Source of the DNA: Aquanectria penicillioides
Taxonomy: Eukaryota; Ascomycota; Sordariomycetes; Hypocreales; Nectriaceae
Assembly (NCBI GenBank): GCA_003415625.1
Contig: PYIU01000003.1
Span: 1,302,001-1,366,000 of the forward strand
Direction of reading: 5' to 3'
Length of the DNA: 64,000 nt
The stretch's first letter is position 1, and every line of letters begins with the position of its first letter. Shown piece after piece: positions 45,974 through 57,450 of this stretch. The notes beneath the pieces were generated by a model. That model searched no databases. It saw nothing but the letters and a program-made list of their open reading frames with translations, and had not been told where the DNA came from. The translations under genes were made by a program, and so were the position numbers.

Positions 45974-48540
45974 CTACTACGAATGTTCATAATCCTTTCT
46001 GTTACCATCACCTCTTTCTTCCTCCACTTTGCTTTACACCCCCTCCCCAAGTCACGCAAAACCCAGGCAGATGCGCCAACCCTCACTCTCGAAACTCGAC
46101 GGCCGCGGCGATGGGTCAATAGAACGTGCTAACGGGATAGGACGGGTGGACATGGGAGGGATCAACAAGTAGCGTTATAAGGCAACCGACTGCGACTTCC
46201 CCCGTGAAGAAATGGCGCCACGACATTTGATGTTCAAACACTTATGTAAATTCTCCGCATCTGATGTGATATATACATTTTTTTTTTAATTTTAGTTTTT
46301 TATTTATTTTCAACTGGCATCATTGCCTTCGAATTCCGGCACACGTAGTATTATCGTATACGACTCTGTTGCCTTGCATCCTTTTTTGTTCTTCCCTTTC
46401 CGTCTGTTCCCGGGGTCTCGACCATCGAGCCTTAAGCGAGTCGCAACCCTTTGTTGATGGAGGAGAAGCAGACGAATCTCGTCATCCATGGTCATCACCT
46501 CCGTCAATGGCGTTTCTCTTCTCCCCCCTTCCGCCCCTGCTCGTCCCAGCAGGCTCAATCCCCTCCCTGCCGAGTTACCATGGTGTTTTTATTTTTCTTG
46601 ATTGTTTCTTTTCTCTATTCGGCTGCTTTCCTTTCTTTTTCTACTCATTCAACCCCCGCAAAACAAACATGCGCTCCCGCCTACTACCCACCACGCATTC
46701 ACTCACTCACTCACACACACACTCACACACACACTCACCCACACCCCAAAGAGGGTAGGGGCAGGCTACGACTGTGAGGCAGCGGAATACGTGGGTTAGC
46801 GTGATTTGATTGATTGACCTGGGACCCTACCTTGCGTGTGCCTCACCTTAGATCGATGCAACCTTGTCCCCCCATAATGAAACGAGCTCTTATAACTTAC
46901 CGAGTAAGGTAGGTAGGTAGGTAACGCATGGCCGATACAGCTTAGCTGCTGTGGTGGGGAGACCGAAGCCCAAAAAAAAAAAAAAAAAAAAGAATGTTCA
47001 TGGCCACGCCAGGCTTGCCGCAAGTGCATGCTGTCTTGTGCCATGATACATGATGTTGTCCCCCCCAGGTTTCTTATCTTGCCGGGCGTTTTATCTGGTT
47101 CCGGGCACTACGCAACATTTCATCCACCCATCCCAATCCAATCCCGATCCATCGACTGTTAGTTTGAGCCTAGATTCAGCAGGGTATAGAAAAGAGGAAA
47201 CCGTGCGCGTATCTGCAGAATTGACCCTCCCTCCCCCCACCCTTTCGAGAGAGCGAGAGAGAGTCAAGGAGAGAGTCATCGATCATGTCATATCATCTCG
47301 GCGTTTCATATGGAGAATGGCCTTGCATATGTTGCTTGCAGTATGTACGTAGTACATACACGGTGCTTATCTTGACTTTTTTTTATTTTTTGTCTCACAC
47401 ATCCAACCACCACCGTAGACACCAACCCCGCAATGTCTAGGACCAGTGTTGCTTCTTCTGTCCCGTCATGGGCTTGCCCCGTCATGGGCTTGCCTAGTCA
47501 TCGAAGCCGCCCGAGAACTACCTAGTATTGCAGTGCAGTGCAAGGGAAGGGGATGGTGGGCTAGCTAGCTGGAGAGCCTCGTCGCCTCAAATAGAAAGAG
47601 AGCTTTTCTTTTCTTCTTCTTTGTGAAACCTACCCTCCTCGCCTCCGATAGGTACAGTAGTTTGAAAACATGTACGGACTAAAAGCAAAGAAAACTGCAG
47701 ATTGCCCAACTATGACTATTATCATTCACCGAGTCATTCATCATTGCCCATTGGCCGTCATTGCCATCAGGTGATAGGCTCCCCCTCCCTCCTCGATCGA
47801 CCTCGAACACGTGTGTCGTCTGCTCTGCATTGCTGCGGTCTCTGCTGCACTTGTATACCCGATTTATCCTCTGTCATAATTAGGTAGTTAGTAACTATCC
47901 ATTCCCAGTCCAGGACGGTCCCAATCCCACTCTCTCACTCCCACTCTCTCATCGGCTTCAGAAGCCCTCTCTGGAGGGGGCTGAAGCAGCGCCGCAACGC
48001 ACCCTGAATGTCTTGCTTTGAGTCATTGGCCATGCATCTCGGCCTGGGCTCTCGCATCCTGTCATCTCATCGGCACCGTCTTATTGCACCGTCCTGATGG
48101 CACGCAAACACACGCACACACCACGACGAGATGGCGTCACCCACCAATGCCAAGGCAAAAGACGACGGCGAGAGTCCGTTCGTTTCAAACGCAAGACAGC
48201 GAAACATCGAGCCAGCACCCGCAAAAGAAATGCCTCTCTCCCACGCTTGATCGGCCCTATGGAGAGAAACGGCGGCTGCGCAAACGTACGATTCCTTCAT
48301 GGACAGGTGACCCATCTTTCCCATCCTTCCATCCAGGCGCAATTATTCCCCCATCCGCATTCGCATCCGCCGCCCCGTGCCCGGAGATGCTTCCCTCAAA
48401 CCATTCCGCCTCTGACTGCCCTGCATGTTGCAAGCCCGCAAATCAACACCACCTCCAACCACACCAATGCAAAACCCGCATCATTGCCGTATCCTTCGGG
48501 GCCCAAAGTGTAACGAGGTAGTTTAATAATAATACCACAA

Positions 48541-48549
<9 letters not shown>

Positions 48550-48595
<46 letters not shown>

Positions 48596-48597
48596 AT
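48550..48597. repeat. (AG)n microsatellite following a poly-A run
   Basis: A run of A (about 10 nt ending at 48549) is followed by about 35 nt of perfect AG repeats and an imperfect continuation. It lies in the gene-free interval downstream of the ornithine aminotransferase gene. Confidence 0.9.
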
Positions 48598-48913
48598 GAG
48601 AGAGATAGGAATACAACGTGCTGCCTGCTTGAAATCTGCCCATGCTCTCTCCCCTGCTACTACAACCCACCCCAATGACAGTCCTAGCCCAGAACTTTGT
48701 TGGAGCATACTTACCATCTCACTCGCTCGCCGCTGGCTCGATCCCTCCACCAAGGACGAGAAGCATCACACACCCACTTACATGTGAGGTAGCGAATTAT
48801 ACGCACTTACACATGCAATTCGCCCACCCACTCACCTTTCATCCGACCCCCTGCGGGATCTCTGAGGCCCCTTGTTGGCAGCCGCCACGAGATGGACAAC
48901 TCATCCATACTCC

Positions 48914-48976
48914 ATTCACCATTCACCATTCATCATTCACCATTCATCATTCACCATACACCATACACCATACACC
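48914..48976. repeat. Heptanucleotide tandem array, nine units
   Basis: Nine consecutive 7-bp units: ATTCACC and ATTCATC alternate for six units, followed by three ATACACC units. The 63-nt array is perfectly in phase. The variant order suggests local expansion after point changes. Confidence 0.95.
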
Positions 48977-49923
48977 GGGTAATGCCGCCATGTCTTTGAT
49001 AATGCCCTCCCTCCCTGGTCCGTCCTACCGTCCCGACCTGTCCTTATCCCTATCCCAGCCACCCTCACCTCACCTATGACACCTCCCGTCGGGGTGCACC
49101 TCTCTGCACCCACAGCGCTGACGTGCCGGTGAGGGGAAAAGAAACACAAGAGACCCCCAATCACGACCCTTGCAAACACCATCATCCACATCATCGTGAT
49201 GAAAGCTCAGCTTGCCGTCCCTTCTTCGTGAAGATCCTCACACAACTACCCTGCCCCCCTTCGCCTTGTTTCCAGATTCCCGCCACGTCTGCGGCTCGAT
49301 CCTTTCGTGTCCACGGCATGCGGTTCGTGTTCGAAACAAGCATCCCATACGCTGTCGGCACTGTTACCTCGAACCAAGACAACCTGATTCCAAATATTGG
49401 TTGAGCCCACAACCTGCATCACATCCCCTCACCATCACATGTGTTCCGGCTAAAGCGACTCGCACTTACACAGCCAGATCGGACACAAGCCATTCCTCGG
49501 TAGTTGGCGACACCGAACCACAGCCTCTGTTTCCCCGCTCACCTTTCTCCATCGTCCTTCGAGACCACTCATCACTTGCCTTGCTCCTTCACATAAGATT
49601 AGATTGTCACATTTACTTGAATCGAAACATCAATGGGGAGAATATCTTCTTTTTCTGCCTTTCTTCCTTATCATCTTTCCCCCCGACGGGGTATCCAGGT
49701 TGTACACGACCAATAACAGTCATCGGATCCCATGCAAAAACGCCTTCCCGAGCTTCGCCGTCGAGTATTTTTCATATCTCATTCTCGTGTGTCCCAGCAC
49801 CAATACCTTGGTGCCTACCCAAAATTTTTGGTTATCATTGAAAAAAACACCAAATCGATCCAAGTTCCTCCGGAGCTCGCGCTCAGGTTCGTCTGGTTTG
49901 ATCGTACACGGGTGACGGTTTCT

Positions 49924-51393
49924 TTAGTGGCCCTTGGCCTTTTCCACAGTGGGGAGTTCCTTGATAGCCTCGGTGATGATGTTCAGACCCTTTCGCAGCT
50001 CCTCCTCACTGATCACTAGGGGAGGCGCGAATCGGATGATGTCGCCGTGAGTGGGCTTGGCCTGCGAGACGGTGCATTAGCAAACAATGTGGACTCTTTA
50101 CAATTAACAGGCAGCACTTACCAAGAGACCCTTGCTCTTGAGCAGCAGGCAGAGATCCCATGCGGTTCGACCATTGGCGGCCGACTCGTCGATGACAACA
50201 GCATTGAGAAGGCCCTTTCCTCGGATGACCTTGAGGATAGGCGAGTTGAGGGCGGCAAGACTGTCTCGGAAGATCTGGCCCAGGCGCTCAGCCTTGGCCG
50301 TCAAATCCTCCTCCTCCATGATCTCAAGGGCTCGGATGGAGACGGCGCATCCAGAGGGTTACCGCCATAAGTGGAGCCGTGGGTGCCTGGCTCGACGACC
50401 AACATGATTTCCTTGCGGCTAAGGATGCAGCTTACGGGGTACAGACCGCCGGAGATGGCCTTGCCCAGGGTAATGATATCAGGCTTGATCTCAGCCCACT
50501 GGGAGCAGAGCATGCGACCAGTTCGGCCGATGCCGGTTTGAATTTCGTCGCAAATGAAGAGAACGTTGTGCTTCTTGCAAAGCGCGTGGACCTGAGCGAG
50601 GTAGCCCTCGTCGGGAACAACAACACCAGCCTCACCCTGGATAGGCTCGCAGATGAAAGCAGCGGTCTCTTTGCCGTGGGTCTCGAGGAGCTCCTCCAGA
50701 TCGGCAATGTTGTTGTATCGAATGGGCTTGCCCGTAGTCGGGTTGTGAGCACCAATGTTGGGGACGTAGGGACCGTAGTTGGCCCTTGACTCGGGATCGA
50801 CCGAGAGGGTAATGGCAGCCATCTAGACCACGGGGAAAACCAGATTAGCCATTGAGCCCTTGCGTTTGATCTAATTGATTTGAATAGGGAAGACTACATA
50901 CCGTTCGGCCGTGGAAATTGTCCTGGACACCGAAAACCCAGGCCTTGTCCTGAGGAACGCCCTTGGTCTTGTACGCCCACTTGCGCGCGACCTTGATGGC
51001 AGTCTCGACGGCCTCGGCGCCAGTGCACATGGGCAGGACCATGTCGTAGCCAAAGACGTTGCGGACCTTCTCAGCCCACTTGGGGAAGACATCATTGTAG
51101 AAGGCTCTGGAGCTCAAGGTCAATCGACTGGCCTGTTCGGTGAGAGCCTTGATGAGCTCGGGGTGGCAATGGCCCTGGTTCACGGCACTGTAGGCGGAAA
51201 GGAAGTCGAGGTATTGGCGGCCCTCGGGGTCCCAAACATTGACGCCCTGGGCGCGAGCGAAGACGACTGGGAGTGGGTGGTAGTTGTGGGCGGCGAACTC
51301 GTTCTCGGCAGCAATCGCATTGTCAGTGGACGAGGCGTGGAAACGCGACTCGGTGCCGTTGGCGGACGCCTGGACATCGGCGTGGGGAGCCAT
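49924..51393 (-). CDS. Ornithine aminotransferase (frame broken once)
   Basis: This PLP enzyme converts ornithine and 2-oxoglutarate to glutamate semialdehyde and glutamate in arginine catabolism (the Car2/OtaA type). Exons: 51393-50902, 50822-50122 and 50061-49924. Landmarks are [52 protein letters not shown] across the splice, [32 protein letters not shown], and the PLP lysine in [15 protein letters not shown]. The exons sum to 1331 nt. A single G missing at 50351-50352 (after TYGGNPL) breaks the frame; one added base gives 443 residues and joins the C-terminal block [21 protein letters not shown]. There is no targeting signal, so the enzyme is probably cytosolic. Confidence 0.95.
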
Positions 51394-54300
51394 TATGATG
51401 GTCGTGATGTGAAGCTCGGTGTTATTGGTGATGGTGGGGGTGCGAGATCGCGGGGTTGAGGGGCAGATAAGTCCAGTGGGAAGCCTGCAATATCGAGACA
51501 GCGGTCAGCCCCACGATCGTGACTTGAAAGCTACATGTATCGACAAGGAATAACCTCGGGGGAGGGGCAAGGGAGGAGAGAGGCAACAAGGGGGAAAGCA
51601 GGAATACCCGATGTCACGAAGAAATGCAGGACGGGCAAGAGGAAGATAAGACGATACGCAGGGAGATAGGCGGCTGAGAGCTTAGAGGGGAGGCATGTGA
51701 GGGAGGTTTACCTTTTTTTTTTTTTTTTCCTTTCGTTTGGTTGGATGGGGAGGAGGAGGAGAAGAGAGGGAGGCAGGAAAAAGACGGACGGGATGGGCAG
51801 GCCTCTTTAAAGACAAGCCGAGATGGGCCGTGGCGATGCGGAACCGGAGGAATCACGGACGTGGATGTGCAAGTGCAGCAGAGGCAACAGGGGAAAGAAG
51901 GAAGGGGTCGGAGTGATCGCGGTGTGGTGGTAGACGGACGGGGAGGAACGAGGAGCAAGGAGTGAGGGCGGCGGCGGCGGCGGCGGCGGACAATGACGGC
52001 GTCAGGAATCCAAGGAATCAGGAGAATCGGATGCCATCAGACGACGCAGACGGTGACGGAGTCAGAGCAGCGGAGAGCGTTAGGTAATTGTTACTGCAAA
52101 GCCAGCGTTGGCGATTGAGTCGTTCTGGATGCACTCAGACAAGCTAAACCCCTAAGTGCAAGTGCTCCTTCCACGTCTTTCCCCTAAGTGCAGGTAATAG
52201 CGAGGGCGTGGGAACATGAACCCAATGGTCCATAGATAAAAGACCACCTGAGCACACAGGCGCGCGCACACACGCACACACCCCTGCTCAGCAGCATTGG
52301 ATGCAAATTAGAATTTTCTGCCGTGGCCAGCCGCGTGCGGAGAGGAGACGAGAGAAGAGAATAATTCCGGATCTCTGGGGATTGGGAGATCTGGGATTTT
52401 TTTTCTTTTTCAATCTGGTTGACCCTATCCGGGGTTGGAAGTCCATTTGCGTCATTGCTCCAAAGAGCCTCAAATCTGGCTGACATGTGGCCTTCACAGC
52501 TCGACTGCCTTATTCGGTTTACGGCGTAGATTTGGGGTTACTGCCAGCGGGCTCTCAGCGGGCTTCAGTGGACTCTCAGCGGGCAGCTTCTACCGGGCGG
52601 ATAGAACCATCTGGGGTTGAAGGGAGGGGCGGAGGGGATCCATTGACGTTTCGGGGTGCCACAGTGGCATACATGGGATGGGGCGGAAACTCAGGCGGGG
52701 CCAATAGAGGGCCATTTATTACTGAGACACGGGAGCGAGAGGTTTTGGCTGGGAAAAGAAAAAAGAAAAAAGAAAAAGAAAAGGAATGGAGCCAAGAATG
52801 CACCAATAATGGTGCGTAACATCTAAAGATACGGTCAATCCCCTGCTTCGGTGTCCCATCGTGCCAATGTTTGCAGAATCGCTCTTATACAAACTGCCTG
52901 TGAAGCTGAAACGGCCATGGCCCAACAACAATCTATGAGTTGGTGGTGACGGCGGCCGGCGGGCAGCTAATTCCTTCTTACCAGAGGTCCATTCACATCT
53001 AGAACCAAAAATAACCAATTGATTGCAATGCATTATCTAAGACTCCATTCTCAAACATTGAACAAAAAACGCCCGCCGGCCTCTGTGGAGATGTGACAGC
53101 CCCGACCCGGTCCACGGGCCAGCGTGGGATGAAATGCTATGCCGATGGTGCCCACCTCCCCGGCCGAGACCGGCACCCAACCCAAGTCGCAAAAGGGAGC
53201 GGACGGAGTAGCCTAGGAATTCATTCCAGCGTGTGGTGTGTGGCAATTGTGGCAGATCATGCCAAACAAAAGTCAGCCCAGGCCACTGGACTGGTGCTGA
53301 CTGAGGACGCTCCGCTTGGTGTCTGACGTCGATGTGTGTCTCCCCAGCCACATGACTCCAGCCTTGGGCGCGCCTTGCACCACACTCTTACGTACGATGC
53401 GGCCGCTGAGTGCCCACTGCCATTACGTACATTGGACGAGCGACGGACGACGACCCTCGAGTCCGGCCGAGCCCCTTGACGGAGACGAGCGAGGGAAAAA
53501 CAGTGAAAACGAGAGTATGAGGAAGGAAAAAAAAAAAAAAAAACGGTGCCGCCGGCGGCCGCACCCACCGTTGATTCATCATACCATCCCATTTGCCGTT
53601 GCTTGCCATTGCCTGCTGCCGGCCGTTTGGTTGCTAGGACCATGACTACACACCGCCTACTTCAATACAGCCATCATCATCTGCCACTTTCCGTCATTCG
53701 CGTCATCATCGTCTTACACGGCGCACTGTCACTTTCAAACAAATCGCACATCAAACTTTGACTAAATTACTTAAAAGGTGCCGCGTGACGCAAGGCTCCA
53801 GTATGTGATTTGTGGCTCGGTAACTGTGACATCGCCCACGTGCTGAAGCTTCTTCGCATTGCTAGTGTTGGAACCTGTGTTACCCATGGCGATGAATCGA
53901 TTCCATTATTCGCAATTCAGGGCCCGCTACAGTGAACCGTTTAAGCTGTATGGCTCAGCTTGTACGACCTCTTCCCCGGCCAAGTTCATCGGTGCTGGAG
54001 TCAGATGGCTATCCTCACCAGCTAAAACAGATTGTTCACTTATTGGTTCCTACGCGTGCACTAATGACAGCCACTAGACCTAGATTGGGAACCAAAGCAC
54101 ATTCAGCAATGCCCAGGTTTGGACGACTTAATCAAAAGGATAAAGCCAAACCAAATCCTTCCACGCCCAACAGCTATGAAGTAACTACCGATCCATGATG
54201 ACCACAAAAAAAAGCCAATTATGTTTATTCTGATTCCAGCCATCAAACTATCTGCATTTTCCTTTTTCGGAGGACGAAACTCCTGCTATTGGTTCTGTAG

Positions 54301-54874
54301 CTTCGACTCCAAGTACCTTTCCCATTTCTGATGCAATTCTAACTCTGGCTAACCCATAGAAATCGGGTCTTCCAAGTCTATAACAAGAAAAGACTCTGGT
54401 GGAGAGTTGAATATGGTTAATGGCGCTTCAAAAGGTCGCCAGTTCAGTTTTGCAACAATGCTCTGAAAGCCCAGACCACTCGAGGTAGAGAACCACATGT
54501 TTCCCAAATAGACGTGCTAGTCGCAGTGCTTCGTAAAGTCCGGTCATTAATAAAGGGAACAGGATAGCTCGTTTACGTTTCTACTCAGGAAGCAAATTGG
54601 GCCCTAAACTTTACTGCAGACGCATCACCGGGCTATTATTCCCTGGTCCCAAATATGCTGCAACTTCGCAGGCGTAGATTCCACTTACACCTCGGCTGGT
54701 CAACTAGCTGTCGGTGTGTGGCCAATTAGAAGCAGGACCCCCACTCACACCGACATTCACCAGGAACAGAAAAGGGAAAGAGACCAGTTTGCTGCAGCTA
54801 CCGTTTTGTTAGACCACAGTCCGTCATTCAACCCCAAGGCCCAGCTTCCATGAGCTGAGCGCGACGAGCCCACC
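51394..54874. other. 3.5 kb gene-free interval between divergent OAT and GPI10
   Basis: It should contain two divergent promoters. It includes a T16 run near 51713-51728, a (GGC)7-like array at 51967-51989, purine-rich stretches on both sides, an A17 run near 53528 and an AT-richer portion at 53760-54700. Open frames are shadows with no domain. Between 54240 and 54720 the composition changes, but I could not recognise a decayed element. Confidence 0.5.
51967..51989. repeat. (GGC)n trinucleotide array
   Basis: About seven perfect GGC units in the upstream region of the ornithine aminotransferase gene. No coding role is supported. Confidence 0.9.
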
Positions 54875-57016
54875 ATGGCATCAGCACAAAACCCTGCTCC
54901 ACCTCAGACAGGCGCATCAACTGCAGCTTCTCCCCTTGATGCTGTTGTCGACGACGCGCGTAACCGCATCAATCGCCCCGTCTTCTTACGCAGCATCCTC
55001 ACTATCCGGTTCATCAACGCGTGGTGGATCACTACTTTCTTCCAGCCAGATGAATACTTTCAGTCTCTGGAGCCCGCCTGGGACCTGGCATTCGGATCCC
55101 AGAGCGGTGCATGGTTGACATGGGTAAGGTTCTTTCGAGTTTGCTCCTCTACTTTCTTCAATTCCTTCTTCTTTATGTATATCTTGCATTTCCATAAAAC
55201 GGCCTCGAGATATTCACATTCATCCTTGTTCATTCATACATACCCTTTCAAAGCTCAACTCTGTGAGCCTCTCCATTCCGCCTATACTAACCCTCATCTC
55301 AACAGGAATGGAAGCACCAACTCAGATCCTCTCTTCATCCAGCTCTTTTCTCTGGCACGTATCTCCTCGCAGATAAACTCTCTGCTTTGCTCCCTGCCGG
55401 CAACGTTCTCCGTGCATCCATCCTCGTGGCAGCCCCACGGGCCTTACAGGCTGTCATTGCGGCTCTGGGCGATTGGTTCACCTGGCAGCTTGCCGTCACC
55501 ATCTTCGGACCCAACAGCAACGCCTCCTTCTTTACGGTTAGTTGATCGGAAACTGGGTCCTGCACTGCGTGAGGACAGAGATAGTTTACTGACTGGCCAT
55601 TTATAGCTGTTCCTTCAACTCTTTAGCCCGTGGCAATGGTACTGCTCTACTCGCACCTTTTCCAACTCTCTTGAGATGACTCTCACCGTCATGGCTTTCT
55701 ACTTCTGGCCCTGGGAACTCCTTGGTGTTGCCAAGATCACAAAGGAGAACCCGAAGCCCGGCCCTGTGCTGCGCAGCTTGTGGTCCCTCCGCGCATCCCT
55801 GTGTCTCGCTGCCATTGCCGTCATCCTCCGCCCAACCAACATCATCATCTGGGCGACAATTGGCCTTGTCGCCCTCACTCGTGTCTGTCTTCAGGGTCCT
55901 TCCCCCCTGACCTTTTCGACTCTCCTCGTTCTGCTCCGCGAAGGCATCTTCTGTGGCTCACTTATCATCGCCCTGTCCACGGCGTCGGATCGTTTGTACT
56001 TCGGCTTCTGGACCTTCCCCCCTACAACTTCCTCAACTTCAACATTTCCAAGTCACTAGCTGTCTTCTACGGTCGCAACCCCTGGCATTACTACCTGCTC
56101 CAAGGCCTGCCTCTCATCTGCACCACCAGCCTACCCTTCGCCCTTGGGGCTCTCTACAAACCTTCTGGAGCCTCACCGGCTTCGACCAACACTTTGAGGA
56201 CTCTATCCTTCACTGTTTACACTACGATTCTCGCACTTTCTCTCATCTCTCACAAAGAGGTCCGATTCATCTACCCTCTCCTCCCGGTGCTGAATATTCT
56301 GGCTGCACCTCTCGCCGCCTCCTTTTTCACCTCAACACCGGCACCCACTACTCGCGTCCCTCGTCCCCGTCCAGTGATTCGGAACAAGCCCTACCTTCTC
56401 ATCGCCCTCGGTGTCAATGTCGTCCTCTCCGGCTTTCTATCTTTCCTCCACCAGCCAGCCCCGCTCTCTGTTCTCACTTACCTCCGCCATAGCTATGAGC
56501 GTATCCACCCATCCTCCGTAACCCTCGCTCACGCCTCTCACTACTCTGCCGTGACCGCCGATGAAGATGATCTCTTTGCCCTCTTCCTCATGCCCTGCCA
56601 CACCACGCCCTGGCGCTCCCACCTCGTCTACCCAGGGCTCCGTGCTTACGCCCTCACGTGCGAGCCCCCTCTGCACACCCACCCCAACACCCGGAACGCG
56701 CCAACTATCTCGACGAAGCTGATCGCTTCTACAACAACCCGGTCAACTTCCTTGGGCACGAGCTCTTCGCTCCCTCTACTGGCCTCCCTGTGCCACGATA
56801 CATCATTGGCTTCGAAGGAATCGAGCCTTGGCTCCATGACTTCCTCCAGACCCCGAGGGTGAGGCACTTGGCATTAAGAGTTTGCGTCCCGTCTGGCGCG
56901 GGTTTAATGGGTTTTTCAACGAGGACTGGCGACGTTCAGGCAAGATGATTGTATGGGACACAGGTATTCATAGCGGTAACCAGGAAGCAAAGGAGAGTGA
57001 AGAAGGTGAGAAATAA
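54875..57016 (+). CDS. GPI10: GPI mannosyltransferase 3 (Gpi10/PIG-B); frame broken three times
   Basis: Gpi10 is a multi-pass ER membrane enzyme that adds the third mannose to the GPI anchor precursor from dolichol-phosphate mannose. Exons: 54875-55123, 55306-55536 and 55607-57016. The luminal motif [15 protein letters not shown] with the catalytic-type Asp/Glu lies near residue 45-60; then [43 protein letters not shown] and several hydrophobic segments. After WTFPP the reading frame changes at a C6 run (56017-56022); after LHTHP it changes at a C4 run (56682-56685); after FLQTP it changes at a C4 run (56851-56854). Each change is cured by one added C. The corrected C-terminus holds [29 protein letters not shown] and [19 protein letters not shown]. 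The total is then 630 residues, normal for the family. Confidence 0.9.
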
Positions 57017-57450
57017 GCAATCACCATGCATCATAATTTATGTAATTCTACGCCGCGGAGTCACGGCATGAAGAAAACAAGACACGCTTGTCATGGATCA
57101 ACAGACTCATGGTAATCAATGATATCCTCATCTTTCTTTTAGTGATCCATACTCCCAAAATTCGAATATTCCCCCAGCCGCTTAAAAAAAAAAAGAAAGC
57201 AAAACTACCCATCGATTACATTACATGGATGTAATCGGATATAAGGGTAGCGGCGGGGGGGCTTTGGTAGGGCTACTGATACCCTGTTCATTGCTTGACG
57301 TTAAATCACTCCCACCATCGCTATCGCTCTTCCCGAACCATCCTTCTTCGCCACATGATGCCGTATACCATCGCTACTCATGAACTCCATTGCAGCAAGC
57401 CACCCATACTTTGAAACAATTCTTAGAAATCATGGCCGAGTTTACAATTC
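57017..57450. other. Intergenic region between convergent GPI10 and the RhoGAP gene
   Basis: About 430 bp between two stop codons. It is AT-rich in parts, with an A10-like run near 57185, and contains no supportable gene. Confidence 0.5.

Larger units (their letters stand above)
40990..49923. other. 8.9 kb gene-free interval between ATG1 and the ornithine aminotransferase gene
   Basis: No supportable gene lies here, although many short frames exist. Content noted: trinucleotide runs near 41551-41573, A/G-rich tracts at 42110-42420 including (GA)n at 42359-42387, GGAGGGT-like repeats near 42865-42905, a GGCT repeat at about 44283-44307, a (CTATTG)6 array at 45938-45973, poly-A runs at 46972-46991 and near 48540, a near-palindrome at 47341-47359, a 16-bp tandem duplication near 47462-47494, and an (ATTCACC)n array at 48914-48976. 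Some of the left part must be the ATG1 promoter and leader. Undetected non-coding RNA genes are possible. Confidence 0.55.

Noticed and set aside
46310..46558. 82-codon minus-strand frame in the large gap
   Set aside because: No recognisable domain, no clear partner exon, and flanks of homopolymers; kept only as a weak possibility.
54240..54720. Possible decayed mobile element upstream of GPI10
   Set aside because: The composition changes and several frames look protein-like, but stops are frequent and no transposase or polymerase motif or terminal repeat was seen.
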